64,000 nt of DNA, taken from contig DXIX01000002.1 in NCBI GenBank assembly GCA_019112635.1, positions 84,823 through 148,822 on the forward strand, given 5' to 3'. Positions 8,741-16,817 of this stretch are shown here, one piece after another. Source of the stretch: Candidatus Blautia intestinigallinarum (lineage in GTDB: Bacteria; Bacillota; Clostridia; Lachnospirales; Lachnospiraceae). The stretch's first letter is position 1, and every line of letters starts with the position of its first letter. The notes below the pieces were generated by a model. It did no database searches and was not told the DNA's origin. It saw nothing but the letters and a program-made list of their open reading frames with translations. A program made the position numbers and the translations under genes.

Positions 8741-9565
8741 TTACTCTTTTACAATGATTACCTGACGAGCTGTGTAATAAGTATCGGAGAACAGTACCTG
8801 CTGCTGTCTCTCTTCGGTCACGGTCATACCTGCTGCGCCGAAGTCCGCTTTTCCGCTGGTCACTGCCGGGATAATTGAGTCAAATGCCATATCCTCGATC
8901 TTCAGATCCATACCCAGACGGTCTGCAATCGCCTGAGCAAAGTCTGCGTCCAAACCTATAATCTCGTCGCCTTCATAATACTCATAGGGCGGGAACTCTG
9001 CATTGGTAGCCATAACCAGTGTGCCGCCGGAACGGTCCACATCTGCCGGAGACTCATAATAGTTCTCTCCTGCGCTGTCACCGATATAAGAATTGGCGAT
9101 CTCATCGAATGTTCCGTCATCTTTCAGTTCCTGGATAACTTCATTCACCTGGTCACACAGTTCCTGATTATCTTTTGCAAAGCAAAGAGCATACTGTTCC
9201 TCGCTGTATGCGCCATCCAGAATCTTCAGGCCCTCGCTCTGTTTTACGAACTCCTGAGCCGGAAGGTCATCGATTACCACAGCGTCAATCTTGCCCTGAG
9301 TCAGAGCCTGGACAGCCTCAAATCCTTTGTTGTAACGCTCCACATTCTCATCACCGAACTCGTCTGTCACGGACAAATCTCCTGTTGTTCCCTGCTGAAC
9401 ACCGATCTTCTTTCCCTCCAGATCTTCACGGGACTCAATTGCCGCAGACTCCTGGGTGGAGCTGTCGCTGCTTCCTTCCTCACTGGATGATGATCCGCCG
9501 CCGCAGGCTGTCAGGGATGCCGCACATACTGCTGCCAAAAATACACTTAACACTCTCTTTTTCAT
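8741..9565 (-). CDS. Amino-acid-binding lipoprotein with apparently permuted SBP_bac_3 lobes
   Basis: Solute-binding lipoprotein: signal peptide with lipobox SLTAC (Cys21), then a Ser/Glu linker. The order of the binding-protein fold is reversed. Residues about 44-163 (REDLEGKKIGVQQGTTGD to EIANSYIGD) match what is normally the C-terminal part of SBP_bac_3 proteins. Residues about 182-274 (VMATNAEFPPYEYYEGD, AAGMTVTEER, YYTARQVIIVKE) match the normal N-terminal part. A linker of about 18 residues joins them. This is a circular permutation at the hinge. The start is ATG at 9565, with GGAGGAG 5-6 nt upstream; an in-frame ATG at 9598 lacks a site. First gene of the importer operon. Confidence 0.93.
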   Translation of the reverse strand: MKKRVLSVFLAAVCAASLTACGGGSSSSEEGSSDSSTQESAAIESREDLEGKKIGVQQGTTGDLSVTDEFGDENVERYNKGFEAVQALTQGKIDAVVIDDLPAQEFVKQSEGLKILDGAYSEEQYALCFAKDNQELCDQVNEVIQELKDDGTFDEIANSYIGDSAGENYYESPADVDRSGGTLVMATNAEFPPYEYYEGDEIIGLDADFAQAIADRLGMDLKIEDMAFDSIIPAVTSGKADFGAAGMTVTEERQQQVLFSDTYYTARQVIIVKE

Positions 9566-9627
9566 CGTTTCTCCTCCTAATGATTTATAAATATTCATTT
9601 TTTTTTATAAAAATAAGGCTTCTATAC

Positions 9628-9655
9628 ATTGTACCATCTTTCTTTGAAAAAACAA
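9628..9655 (-). promoter_or_regulatory. Promoter of the amino-acid ABC operon
   Basis: Minus strand -35 TTGTTT (9650-9655), 16-nt spacer, -10 TACAAT (9628-9633), about 60 nt before the binding-protein ATG. Confidence 0.55.
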
Positions 9656-9663
9656 GTGCGGCC

Positions 9664-9692
9664 TTGCATATTACCTGTTTTTTTTTTATAAT
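9664..9692 (+). promoter_or_regulatory. Promoter of xre-dapF with a T10 spacer tract
   Basis: -35 TTGCAT (9664-9669), 17-nt spacer, -10 TATAAT (9687-9692). The spacer ends in a run of ten T, the last being the first base of the -10 box, so slippage would alter the spacing. Confidence 0.65.
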
Positions 9693-9803
9693 ATGGGAAA
9701 ATAAATTTTGGCAAAACTGATATTTTTTTCATCTTTATACGGATATATACTTAGAAGGAAGCCTACTCAGGCACAGAGATTTAAAGGAGTTATATTCACG
9801 GGG

Positions 9804-10091
9804 ATGAAGAAGTTATATCAGAAGAATTCGAATCTGTTCGGACAGAATCTCTCCCGCTACCGTAAACTCAGCGGTCTGACTCAGGATGATCTTGGCCAGA
9901 CTGTGGGCGTGAGCAGAACCTACATCAGTGCGCTGGAGCACGGCAGAGCCAACCCCACATTGAAACTGATGTCCCAGCTGGCTCTCGCTTTAGAAATCGA
10001 CGTGGGAAATCTCCTGTCCACATCAGAGGAGCACCTAAATTCTGAGGAGGAAGAACATGAAATTCACAAAAATGCATGGTATCGGAAATGA
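9804..10091 (+). CDS. XRE-family DNA-binding regulator
   Basis: 95 residues with one Cro/cI-type helix-turn-helix (about residues 10-65: LSRYRKLSGLTQDDLGQTVGVSRTYISALEHGRANPTLKLMSQLA in two blocks). A short acidic tail follows. Start ATG 9804 is chosen because the domain begins right after it. AAAGGAG at 9783 is about 15 nt away, which is long, so the start is somewhat uncertain. The 3' end overlaps dapF by 35 nt, and the dapF ribosome site lies inside the acidic tail codons, so the two are translationally coupled. It may control its own operon; target unknown. Confidence 0.88.
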   Translation: MKKLYQKNSNLFGQNLSRYRKLSGLTQDDLGQTVGVSRTYISALEHGRANPTLKLMSQLALALEIDVGNLLSTSEEHLNSEEEEHEIHKNAWYRK

Positions 10092-10896
10092 TTACGTATA
10101 TGTCAACTGCTTTGAGGAAGAAGTGAAGGACCCTTCAAAGACCGCAAAATTTGTGAGCGACCGTCATTTCGGAATTGGTTCCGATGGTCTGATTCTGATT
10201 AAACCATCAACGATCGCAGACTGTGAAATGGATATGTACAATATGGATGGTTCCCAGGGGGCCATGTGCGGCAACGGAATCCGTTGTGTGGCAAAATATG
10301 TCTATGACCACGGCATCGTTCCCAAAACTCATCTGCGTATTGCTACCAAAAGCGGAATCAAAGAATTGGATCTCACCGTGGAAAATGGCAAAGTATCACT
10401 GGTGAAAGTCAACATGGGATCCCCGATTCTTCAGGCTTCTCAGATTCCGGTTCTCGTCGATCAGGACACTGCCATCGACCAGCCTATTGTTGTGGATAAT
10501 GTATCCTACCGCTTCACCGGAGTATCTATGGGAAATCCCCACGCTGTTGTGTATCTGGATGATGTGGAACATCTGGATATCGAAAAAATCGGTCCGAAAT
10601 TCGAACACCATGACCTCTTTCCAGATCGGGTCAACACAGAATTTGTAAAAGTGCTCGACCGCAAGACCGTGCAGATGCGTGTGTGGGAGAGAGGTTCCGG
10701 AGAGACACTTGCCTGCGGTACCGGTGCCTGTGCCGTCACCGTTTCTTCTATTTTAAATCATCTGACAGACGACGAAATCACTGTAAAGCTGTTGGGCGGA
10801 GATCTGAAGATTTTCTGGGACAGAGACCAGAATCTGGTCTACATGACAGGACCTGCCACCACCGTCTTTGACGGAGAAATTCAGATTCCAGAATAA
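10057..10896 (+). CDS. dapF: Diaminopimelate epimerase DapF
   Basis: Interconverts LL- and meso-diaminopimelate for lysine and peptidoglycan. 279 residues, normal length. The first catalytic cysteine is in NMDGSQGAMCGNGIRC and the second in GSGETLACGTGACA; MHGIGNDYVYV and GNPHAV are also family motifs. ATG at 10057 with GAGGAGG upstream, inside the xre gene. Ends at a strong terminator (10905-10948). Confidence 0.97.
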   Translation: MKFTKMHGIGNDYVYVNCFEEEVKDPSKTAKFVSDRHFGIGSDGLILIKPSTIADCEMDMYNMDGSQGAMCGNGIRCVAKYVYDHGIVPKTHLRIATKSGIKELDLTVENGKVSLVKVNMGSPILQASQIPVLVDQDTAIDQPIVVDNVSYRFTGVSMGNPHAVVYLDDVEHLDIEKIGPKFEHHDLFPDRVNTEFVKVLDRKTVQMRVWERGSGETLACGTGACAVTVSSILNHLTDDEITVKLLGGDLKIFWDRDQNLVYMTGPATTVFDGEIQIPE

Positions 10897-10904
10897 TAAA
10901 TTCC

Positions 10905-10948
10905 AAAAAGGATGGGCGATTCACCTGGAACTGCCCATCCTCTTTTTA
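10905..10948. terminator. Terminator after dapF
   Basis: GGATGGGC and GCCCATCC arms with a 14-15 nt loop, followed by TCTTTTT. It also overlaps the stop of the convergent amidotransferase-like gene and has an A run on the other side, so it can act in both directions. Confidence 0.85.
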
Positions 10949-11686
10949 TCCGGCTTGATTGCCCTTCCACATTCTCCATTTATGTATCAGATGATACCAG
11001 AAGCCGCTTCCTGGATTCTTCGGTTCTTCCGGCCAGGAATCACGTCCTGGTTCCTCTTCCCCGGATTCCTCCTGATTCTTCTCAATCTCAGGCGGACAAT
11101 AGCAGCGGATTTTCAGAAGGTTCTTTTCATACCGAAAATCCCATCCCGCCTCCAGCTGACAGATTTTTGCTGTCTTGCCCTGATACTGAACAAACGCCAG
11201 AATACTCGCCAGACAGGTGGCAAAGGCCAGACGGCCTCCCACTAAAGCATAATACAATGTCCGTCCGCCTTTTGCATCTCTCGCCGCAAACAGGCGTTCC
11301 TCCTCGCTGTTCCAGATCACCAGGGCGTAGGATCCCTGAAGATAATTCACGATCTCTTCTCCGTACTCCTCATAGGCGTGCAGAATCACTTCCTTATCAC
11401 CGCCGCATCGAAACTGATGTCCCCGGCTCTCCAGAATCCTCTGCAGACTATCCGCATTGGAGATCTCTCCGTCACAGACCAACACGAACTTTCCATCTTC
11501 ACTCACCCGGGGCTGATAACAGCCTTTGATCTCAACGATTTCCTCCTGTCTGGAAGCCATCGCTCCGTTTTCCCAGTAATATTCTCCAAGATCGTCATCC
11601 TCACAATGATGCAGCGCCTGCATCATGGATTCCAACGCAATCCCCTGACTCTCAACTTTTCCCACAAAACCACATATACCGCACAT
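10946..11686 (-). CDS. Stand-alone, diverged class II glutamine amidotransferase-like protein
   Basis: 246 residues matching only the N-terminal glutaminase (Ntn) half of asparagine synthetase B. Cys2 (MCGICGFVGK) is the expected nucleophile, and GDKEVILHAYEEYGEEIVNYLQGSYALVIW and AARDAKGGRTLYY are recognisable. Several substrate-site motifs have drifted: RHRGPDD is HHCEDDD, NGEIYN is DGEISN, and the HRRLSI arginine is absent. The synthetase domain is missing; instead a charged tail (about residues 205-246) follows. Ammonia-producing activity is therefore doubtful; it may be a scaffold or regulator. Upstream is a TATAAT -10 (11748-11753, minus) and a leader hairpin with GGCGGA arms. Confidence 0.8.
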   Translation of the reverse strand: MCGICGFVGKVESQGIALESMMQALHHCEDDDLGEYYWENGAMASRQEEIVEIKGCYQPRVSEDGKFVLVCDGEISNADSLQRILESRGHQFRCGGDKEVILHAYEEYGEEIVNYLQGSYALVIWNSEEERLFAARDAKGGRTLYYALVGGRLAFATCLASILAFVQYQGKTAKICQLEAGWDFRYEKNLLKIRCYCPPEIEKNQEESGEEEPGRDSWPEEPKNPGSGFWYHLIHKWRMWKGNQAG

Positions 11687-11797
11687 GGTGATACCGCCTT
11701 TCTAAACCGGCGGATGAATTTCCGCCTCCCTGCAACTATCTGCTGTCATTATACAATAACGATCCACCCTGGCTGTAATCTTCATTTTTTCCGCTTT

Positions 11798-13000
11798 TTA
11801 TTTTAACTTTTTGGCTATCTCCGGAAACATCTGGATGCTTCTCTTCAAAATTCCTTTTGTGTGGGCAATTAAAATTCCATAATTGGTAATCGGAATCTTC
11901 TGATCCTGCGCACATTTCACCCGATATTTCATCTCCCTCTCATTCAGCATGCATCCGCCGCAGTGGACAATCAACTGATAGCTGGAGAGATCCTCCGGGA
12001 ACTCCACGCCCGAAGTAAAATGAAATTCCAGTTCTTTTCCTGTATACTCCCGGATCCACCGCGGAATCTTCACAGTGCCAATGTCATCACACTGGCGATG
12101 GTGTGTGCACCCCTCTGAGATCAGTATATGATCTCCGTCTTTGAGATGATCCAACATGGCTGCCCCTTCCACGGCAGCTTCCAGATTTCCTTTGTACCTG
12201 GCAAACAGAATCGAGAACGACGTCATCCAGATATCCTGCGGCGTCTCTTTGTCCACCCGTGCGAAAACCTGACTGTCTGTGATCACCAGCTTGGGTTTTC
12301 TCTTCAAATTTGCCAGTGTATCCTGCAGCTCATTTTCTTTGATCATGATCGAGACTGCATCAGCCTCCAGAATATCCCGTATCGTCTGCTGCTGCGGCAG
12401 GATCAGCCTTCCCTTGGGAGCCGCTTTGTCAATGGGAATCACCAGGACTACAAAATCTGACGGCTCAATCAGATCTCCCACAATCCTCATCTTCGGCTCA
12501 TCGGTCACTGCCAGCCCTGCTATTTTCTCCTTCAGCTCGTAGATATTTTCTCCATTCACCGCACTGACATAGATTTCCTTCGGCCCTGCCGGTTTTCTCT
12601 CCGGGAGAAGATCCGCCTTATTCAACACGACTATATAAGGAATCTTTTTATCCTGGATGATGGATAGCAATTCCTCATCTTCCGCTTTCATTCCCACAAC
12701 TGCGTCCACCACCAGGACCGCCACATCTGTCTTATTCAAAACCTGACGTGCTTTTCTCACCCGAAGTTCCCCCAGGGCTCCCTCGTCGTCCATGCCCGGA
12801 GTATCAATAATCACAACTGGTCCTAATGGCAGCAGTTCCATCGCTTTGCTCACCGGGTCTGTGGTCGTTCCCCGCACGTCAGAGACCACTGCCAGATCCT
12901 GGCCGGTCACTGCGTTGACAACGCTGGATTTGCCCGCATTACGCATTCCAAAAAAGCCAATATGTACCCGGTCTGATGAAGGTGTGCTGTTCAATCCCAT
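11798..13000 (-). CDS. hydF: [FeFe]-hydrogenase H-cluster maturation GTPase HydF
   Basis: Scaffold/GTPase on which the 2Fe subcluster of the H-cluster is assembled before transfer to HydA. The N-terminal Era-like GTPase shows G1 GMRNAGKSS, G3 DTPGMDD and G4 NKAD; the central dimerisation region follows; the C-terminal cluster domain has CTH (in SEGCTHHRQC) and HCGGC, fitting the CxH...CxxC ligands. 400 residues, complete. ATG at 13000 with AAGGAGG. It starts 20 nt after a LysR gene on the same strand, with only a ribosome site between, so the two form an operon. hydE, hydG and hydA are not in the window. Confidence 0.95.
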   Translation of the reverse strand: MGLNSTPSSDRVHIGFFGMRNAGKSSVVNAVTGQDLAVVSDVRGTTTDPVSKAMELLPLGPVVIIDTPGMDDEGALGELRVRKARQVLNKTDVAVLVVDAVVGMKAEDEELLSIIQDKKIPYIVVLNKADLLPERKPAGPKEIYVSAVNGENIYELKEKIAGLAVTDEPKMRIVGDLIEPSDFVVLVIPIDKAAPKGRLILPQQQTIRDILEADAVSIMIKENELQDTLANLKRKPKLVITDSQVFARVDKETPQDIWMTSFSILFARYKGNLEAAVEGAAMLDHLKDGDHILISEGCTHHRQCDDIGTVKIPRWIREYTGKELEFHFTSGVEFPEDLSSYQLIVHCGGCMLNEREMKYRVKCAQDQKIPITNYGILIAHTKGILKRSIQMFPEIAKKLK

Positions 13001-13020
13001 AGTGTATTCCTCCTTTTTTA

Positions 13021-13941
13021 TTACTTGTTTAACAATCTTCCCACCGGCAGCTTTGCCAGGACATCCTTCTCACCATGGACCCGCACAATCTCCTTTAGCT
13101 TTCGGATTCCCGATGTGAGAAATTTATCCTTGTGATAGACAAAACTGAACTTCCGGTTCCACTCTTGTTCTTCCTGGGCAAAAGCCTTCAGCGTCCCCCT
13201 GCGCAATTCCTCCTCAATCAGACTGACAGACAAAACAGCCAGACACTGATTAATCTTCACAGTCTGAAGAATCGCTGCCGGAGAGTTCTCCTCAAAAACC
13301 ACTTTAATGCGTATTCCATGCCGCAGCAGATACTGTTCAAACAGAGCTCTCGTCCCGCTGCCTCTCTCCCGCATAACAAACTCCTGGCCTCTCAGATCAT
13401 CCGGATACAGCTTTTCCCGGTCCATAAACGGATGCTCCATCCCGCAGACCAGTACCAGATAATCATCGATCATAGGAATGGCAATGAGATCCGGACTTTG
13501 GACCTTTCCCTCAATGATCCCCACATCCAGCTCCATAGATAAAAGCCGTTCCTCCACAGTCTGTGTGTTCCCCCCATAACAGTAGATGTCAATCTGCGGA
13601 TTTTCCATCCGGAACTCCCGCACAATCTCCGGAAGCACTCTGCTCCCCACCGTCACTGTCGCTCCGACACGCAGCCGTTCCTTCCGGTTGTTCAGCATAT
13701 GCTCTTCCATCTGATCAAACTGAAAAACCACCTGTTTCGCGTAAGAATAAAATGTCTTCCCCGCCTCGGTGATATACAGCTTCTTAGACAGTCTCTCAAA
13801 CAATAATACCTGATATCTCTCCTCCAGCTCCCGTATGGCCTGACTGACCGAAGGCTGGGTGATATACAATTGCTTGGCGGCCTGACTCATAGTTCCGCAG
13901 TCCGCCACTGCCAGAAAAATTTTGAGATGACGAATCGTCAT
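13021..13941 (-). CDS. LysR-family regulator (CysL-like position)
   Basis: 306 residues: N-terminal winged HTH (residues 1-60, MTIRHLKIFLAVADCGTMSQAAKQLYITQPSVSQ in parts), then a LysR substrate-binding domain from about 90. It lies divergent from a CoA-disulfide reductase and a sulfite-reductase-like gene, and operator-like repeats sit between them, so it probably controls those sulfur genes. It also leads an operon with hydF. Effector unknown; regulation of sulfite reductase by LysR-type CysL in Bacillus is a known parallel. Confidence 0.9.
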   Translation of the reverse strand: MTIRHLKIFLAVADCGTMSQAAKQLYITQPSVSQAIRELEERYQVLLFERLSKKLYITEAGKTFYSYAKQVVFQFDQMEEHMLNNRKERLRVGATVTVGSRVLPEIVREFRMENPQIDIYCYGGNTQTVEERLLSMELDVGIIEGKVQSPDLIAIPMIDDYLVLVCGMEHPFMDREKLYPDDLRGQEFVMRERGSGTRALFEQYLLRHGIRIKVVFEENSPAAILQTVKINQCLAVLSVSLIEEELRRGTLKAFAQEEQEWNRKFSFVYHKDKFLTSGIRKLKEIVRVHGEKDVLAKLPVGRLLNK

Positions 13942-13970
13942 AAGCCTTCCCCACTTTTTTCCAATTTTTA

Positions 13971-14036
13971 ATAGGTAAAATCTATAACCTATATAAGATT
14001 ATAATAATTTACCTATAATAATGCAAGTGTTATAAT
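13971..14036 (+). promoter_or_regulatory. LysR operator cluster and promoter of the sulfur operon
   Basis: An inverted repeat ATAGGT-N10-ACCTAT spans 13971-13992. A third half-site, TTTACCTAT (14008-14016), overlaps a -35-like TTTACC (14008-14013). That lies 17 nt before a perfect -10 TATAAT (14031-14036). An upstream dyad plus a half-site at -35 is the usual layout of a LysR-activated promoter. Confidence 0.65.
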
Positions 14037-14082
14037 AGACAAAGAAACAAAGAATATGAAAAAAAATGAAAGGGGTATCAAT

Positions 14083-15717
14083 ATGAAGGTATTAGTGATT
14101 GGCGGTGTAGCTGCCGGAACGAAGGTGGCCGCCAAATTAAAACGTCTGGACCGCAGCGCACAGGTTAAGATTCTGACCATGAGCAAAGATATTTCCTATG
14201 CAGGATGCGGGCTTCCTTATTATGTGGGAGATCTGATTCATGACCGCAGCGAGCTGGTAGTGAACACACCGGAGAAATACGCTGCTTTAACTGGCGCAGA
14301 AGTTGAGACGGAGGTTGAAGTCACCAGTGTCGACCGCGGCGCGAAAACGGTGACTGCCGTAGACCACAAGACAGGGGAAACCAGAAATTATGACTATGAC
14401 AAACTGGTAATCGCAACTGGAGCCTCCCCCATCGTGCCGCCTGTGGAAGGAGTTCATCTGAAAAATGTCTTCGTTATGAGAACCCCCGATGACGCAGTAT
14501 CCATCCGGGAAGCCATTGAGACAGAAGGTATCAAGCGTGCCGTCGTTGCAGGTGCCGGTTTCATCGGAATGGAAGTCGCTGAAAATCTCCACGCAAAAGG
14601 AATTCGTACCACAGTCATCGACATGGCTCCCCAGATCATGCCTCCCTTTGATCCGGAAATGGCGGAATACGCAGAGAATCATCTGGCAGATGAGGGAATC
14701 ATGTGCTTCACAGGCACAACTTTGGAAGCAGTTCTCGGAACTGAAAAAGTGGAAAAAGTAAAGACCAGCCGCAAAGCCTACAAGGCAGACGCTCTGATTC
14801 TGGCCCTTGGAATCCGCGCCAACACAGCCTTTCTGGCCGATTCCGGCATTGAACTGATGCCAAACCGCACCGTCAAAGTGGATGAAACCCTTCGCACCAA
14901 CGATCCGGATATCTATGCCATCGGAGACTGTGCTATGGTCACCAACCGTATCACCGGCCAGAGTGCCTGGTCACCCATGGGATCTTCCGCCAATATCGAA
15001 GGCCGTATGCTGGCAGAGGAACTTGCCGGAAAATCCAGAAAATATCCAGGTGTGCTGGGAACCGGAATCTGTAAACTGCCAGGTCTGAACTGCGGACGGA
15101 CCGGACTGGGAGAGTCTGCTGCCCGCAATGCCGGCTATGATCCCGTCAGCGTCATCACCGTGGTGGACGACAAAGCACATTATTACCCCGGTGCTTCCTC
15201 CTTCATCGTGAAAATGATCGCTGATAAATCTTCACAGAAACTTCTGGGACTCCAGTGTATGGGACCTGGAGCCGTGGACAAGATGATAGACATCGCCGTC
15301 ATGGCCATCAGCCTGGGCGCTGACTTGTCTTCCATGGAATATCTGGACTTCGCCTATGCACCGCCATTTTCCACAGCAATCCATCCATTCGCTCACACTT
15401 TGAACGTTCTTCTGAACAAGCTCAATGGTGACATGGACAGCTTCACCCCAGTGGAATATAAGGAAGGCAAAGCTCAGGGATACACCGTGCTGGACGTATC
15501 CATCAACCCGACTCTGGAAGGCAAAGAATATGTCAACTTCACAAAAATTGACGGTGTACTGCCCAATCATCCCACGGATGAGAACATCCTTCTCGTCTGC
15601 GCAAAAGGCAAACGTGCATATCTGACCCAGAACCGCCTGAAATATTATGGCTATACCAACACGAAAGTGCTGGAAGGCGGCGTCACTTTCAACGGAACAG
15701 ACATCGAGACAGAATAA
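14083..15717 (+). CDS. CoA-disulfide reductase/NADH oxidase-like flavoprotein fused to a rhodanese domain
   Basis: 544 residues. FAD site VIGGVAAGTKVAAK, redox-active cysteine at position 42 in YAGCGLPYYVGD, second dinucleotide site VVAGAGFIGMEVAE, FAD site DIYAIGDCAMV. After about residue 450 a rhodanese-like domain carries the loop VCAKGKRA with a candidate persulfide cysteine. Such fusions reduce CoA disulfide or CoA persulfide and polysulfide with NAD(P)H. The start at 14083 follows AAAGGGG by 7 nt; the in-frame ATG at 14056 has none. First gene of a two-gene operon with the siroheme protein. Confidence 0.92.
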   Translation: MKVLVIGGVAAGTKVAAKLKRLDRSAQVKILTMSKDISYAGCGLPYYVGDLIHDRSELVVNTPEKYAALTGAEVETEVEVTSVDRGAKTVTAVDHKTGETRNYDYDKLVIATGASPIVPPVEGVHLKNVFVMRTPDDAVSIREAIETEGIKRAVVAGAGFIGMEVAENLHAKGIRTTVIDMAPQIMPPFDPEMAEYAENHLADEGIMCFTGTTLEAVLGTEKVEKVKTSRKAYKADALILALGIRANTAFLADSGIELMPNRTVKVDETLRTNDPDIYAIGDCAMVTNRITGQSAWSPMGSSANIEGRMLAEELAGKSRKYPGVLGTGICKLPGLNCGRTGLGESAARNAGYDPVSVITVVDDKAHYYPGASSFIVKMIADKSSQKLLGLQCMGPGAVDKMIDIAVMAISLGADLSSMEYLDFAYAPPFSTAIHPFAHTLNVLLNKLNGDMDSFTPVEYKEGKAQGYTVLDVSINPTLEGKEYVNFTKIDGVLPNHPTDENILLVCAKGKRAYLTQNRLKYYGYTNTKVLEGGVTFNGTDIETE

Positions 15718-15775
15718 TCCGCATCAAACAGGAGATACTTTTTAACCTATTCAATCACAATCAGGAGGATATCAT

Positions 15776-16729
15776 ATGGCTACTTTGACAATCAGCCCAA
15801 TTGAAGAAAAAAGAGTGAAAGCTATGGGCTTTCTGAGCAACAAAGGCACGGACAATTTCTCAGCACGTATCATCACAGTGAACGGGAAAGTGACAGCTCA
15901 ACAGCAAAAAATCATCGCAGAGGCAGCAGAAAAATTCGGAAACGGAACCATCACTTACACCACCCGACTGACTGTAGAAGTCCCCGGAGTTCCTTTTGAC
16001 AAAATCGAAGAATTCCAGAAATTCATCGCACAAGCCGGTCTGGTGACAGGCGGAACCGGCTCCAAAGTGCGCCCCGTAGTTTCCTGTAAGGGAACTACCT
16101 GTCAGTATGGTCTTCTGGATTCCTTTGCCATCTCTGAGGAAATCCATCACAGATTCTATGAGGGATACCGGGAAGTGAAACTTCCGCACAAATTCAAAAT
16201 CGCTGTCGGCGGATGTCCAAACAACTGTGTAAAACCAGATCTGAACGACATCGGAATCATTGGTCAGATGATTCCTCTGTTTGATGAGGATGAGTGCAAC
16301 GGCTGTAAGAAATGCAGTGTCATCGAGGCCTGTCCTGTCAATGCTGTGAAACTGGAAGACGGTGTGGCAGTGATCGATCCCGATCGCTGTACCAACTGTG
16401 GACGCTGCATCGGCCACTGTCATTTTGATGCTCTCGATGAAGGAAAACCTGGATTCAAGATTTATATCGGCGGACGCTGGGGCAAAAACGTGGCACAGGG
16501 CCGTGCCCTGAGCAAGATCTTTGAGACCAAAGAAGAGGCCCTCGACGTGATCGAAAAAGCAATTCTTTTGTACCGTGAGCAGGGAAAAACCGGAGAACGT
16601 TTTGCACAGACCATCGACCGGATTGGTTTCGAAAATGTGGAAAAACAACTTCTGGCAAATGACCTTCTGGACCGGAAACAGGAGATTCTGGACGCAGAAC
16701 TTCACATGACCGGCGGCGCTACCTGCTAA
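15776..16729 (+). CDS. Siroheme sulfite-reductase-like protein with ferredoxin domain (AsrC-like)
   Basis: 317 residues. Ferredoxin-like half domain, then the siroheme/4Fe-4S ligands CKGTTC (C-x4-C type) and GGCPNNC (C-x3-C). From about residue 175 there is an inserted 8Fe ferredoxin (CNGCKKCSVIEACP and CTNCGRCIGHC). The order fits small anaerobic sulfite reductases (AsrC) and related proteins. Electrons could come from the flavoprotein encoded 58 nt upstream; no AsrA/AsrB is present. It may reduce sulfite or another oxidised sulfur species; substrate not proven. AGGAGG-type site (15763-15769). Confidence 0.88.
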   Translation: MATLTISPIEEKRVKAMGFLSNKGTDNFSARIITVNGKVTAQQQKIIAEAAEKFGNGTITYTTRLTVEVPGVPFDKIEEFQKFIAQAGLVTGGTGSKVRPVVSCKGTTCQYGLLDSFAISEEIHHRFYEGYREVKLPHKFKIAVGGCPNNCVKPDLNDIGIIGQMIPLFDEDECNGCKKCSVIEACPVNAVKLEDGVAVIDPDRCTNCGRCIGHCHFDALDEGKPGFKIYIGGRWGKNVAQGRALSKIFETKEEALDVIEKAILLYREQGKTGERFAQTIDRIGFENVEKQLLANDLLDRKQEILDAELHMTGGATC

Positions 16730-16772
16730 TCAGTTCCCACATCTTTACAAGTGAAAAAATTACAGATACGAT

Positions 16773-16810
16773 ACAAGGCAGTTCCCGTAAGGGAACTGCC
16801 TTGTAACTTT
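16773..16810. terminator. Terminator after the sulfur operon
   Basis: A perfect 14-bp stem (ACAAGGCAGTTCCC / GGGAACTGCCTTGT) with loop GTAA, followed by AACTTT. The T run is weak but the stem is very stable. Confidence 0.75.
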
Positions 16811-16817
16811 ATCACTA

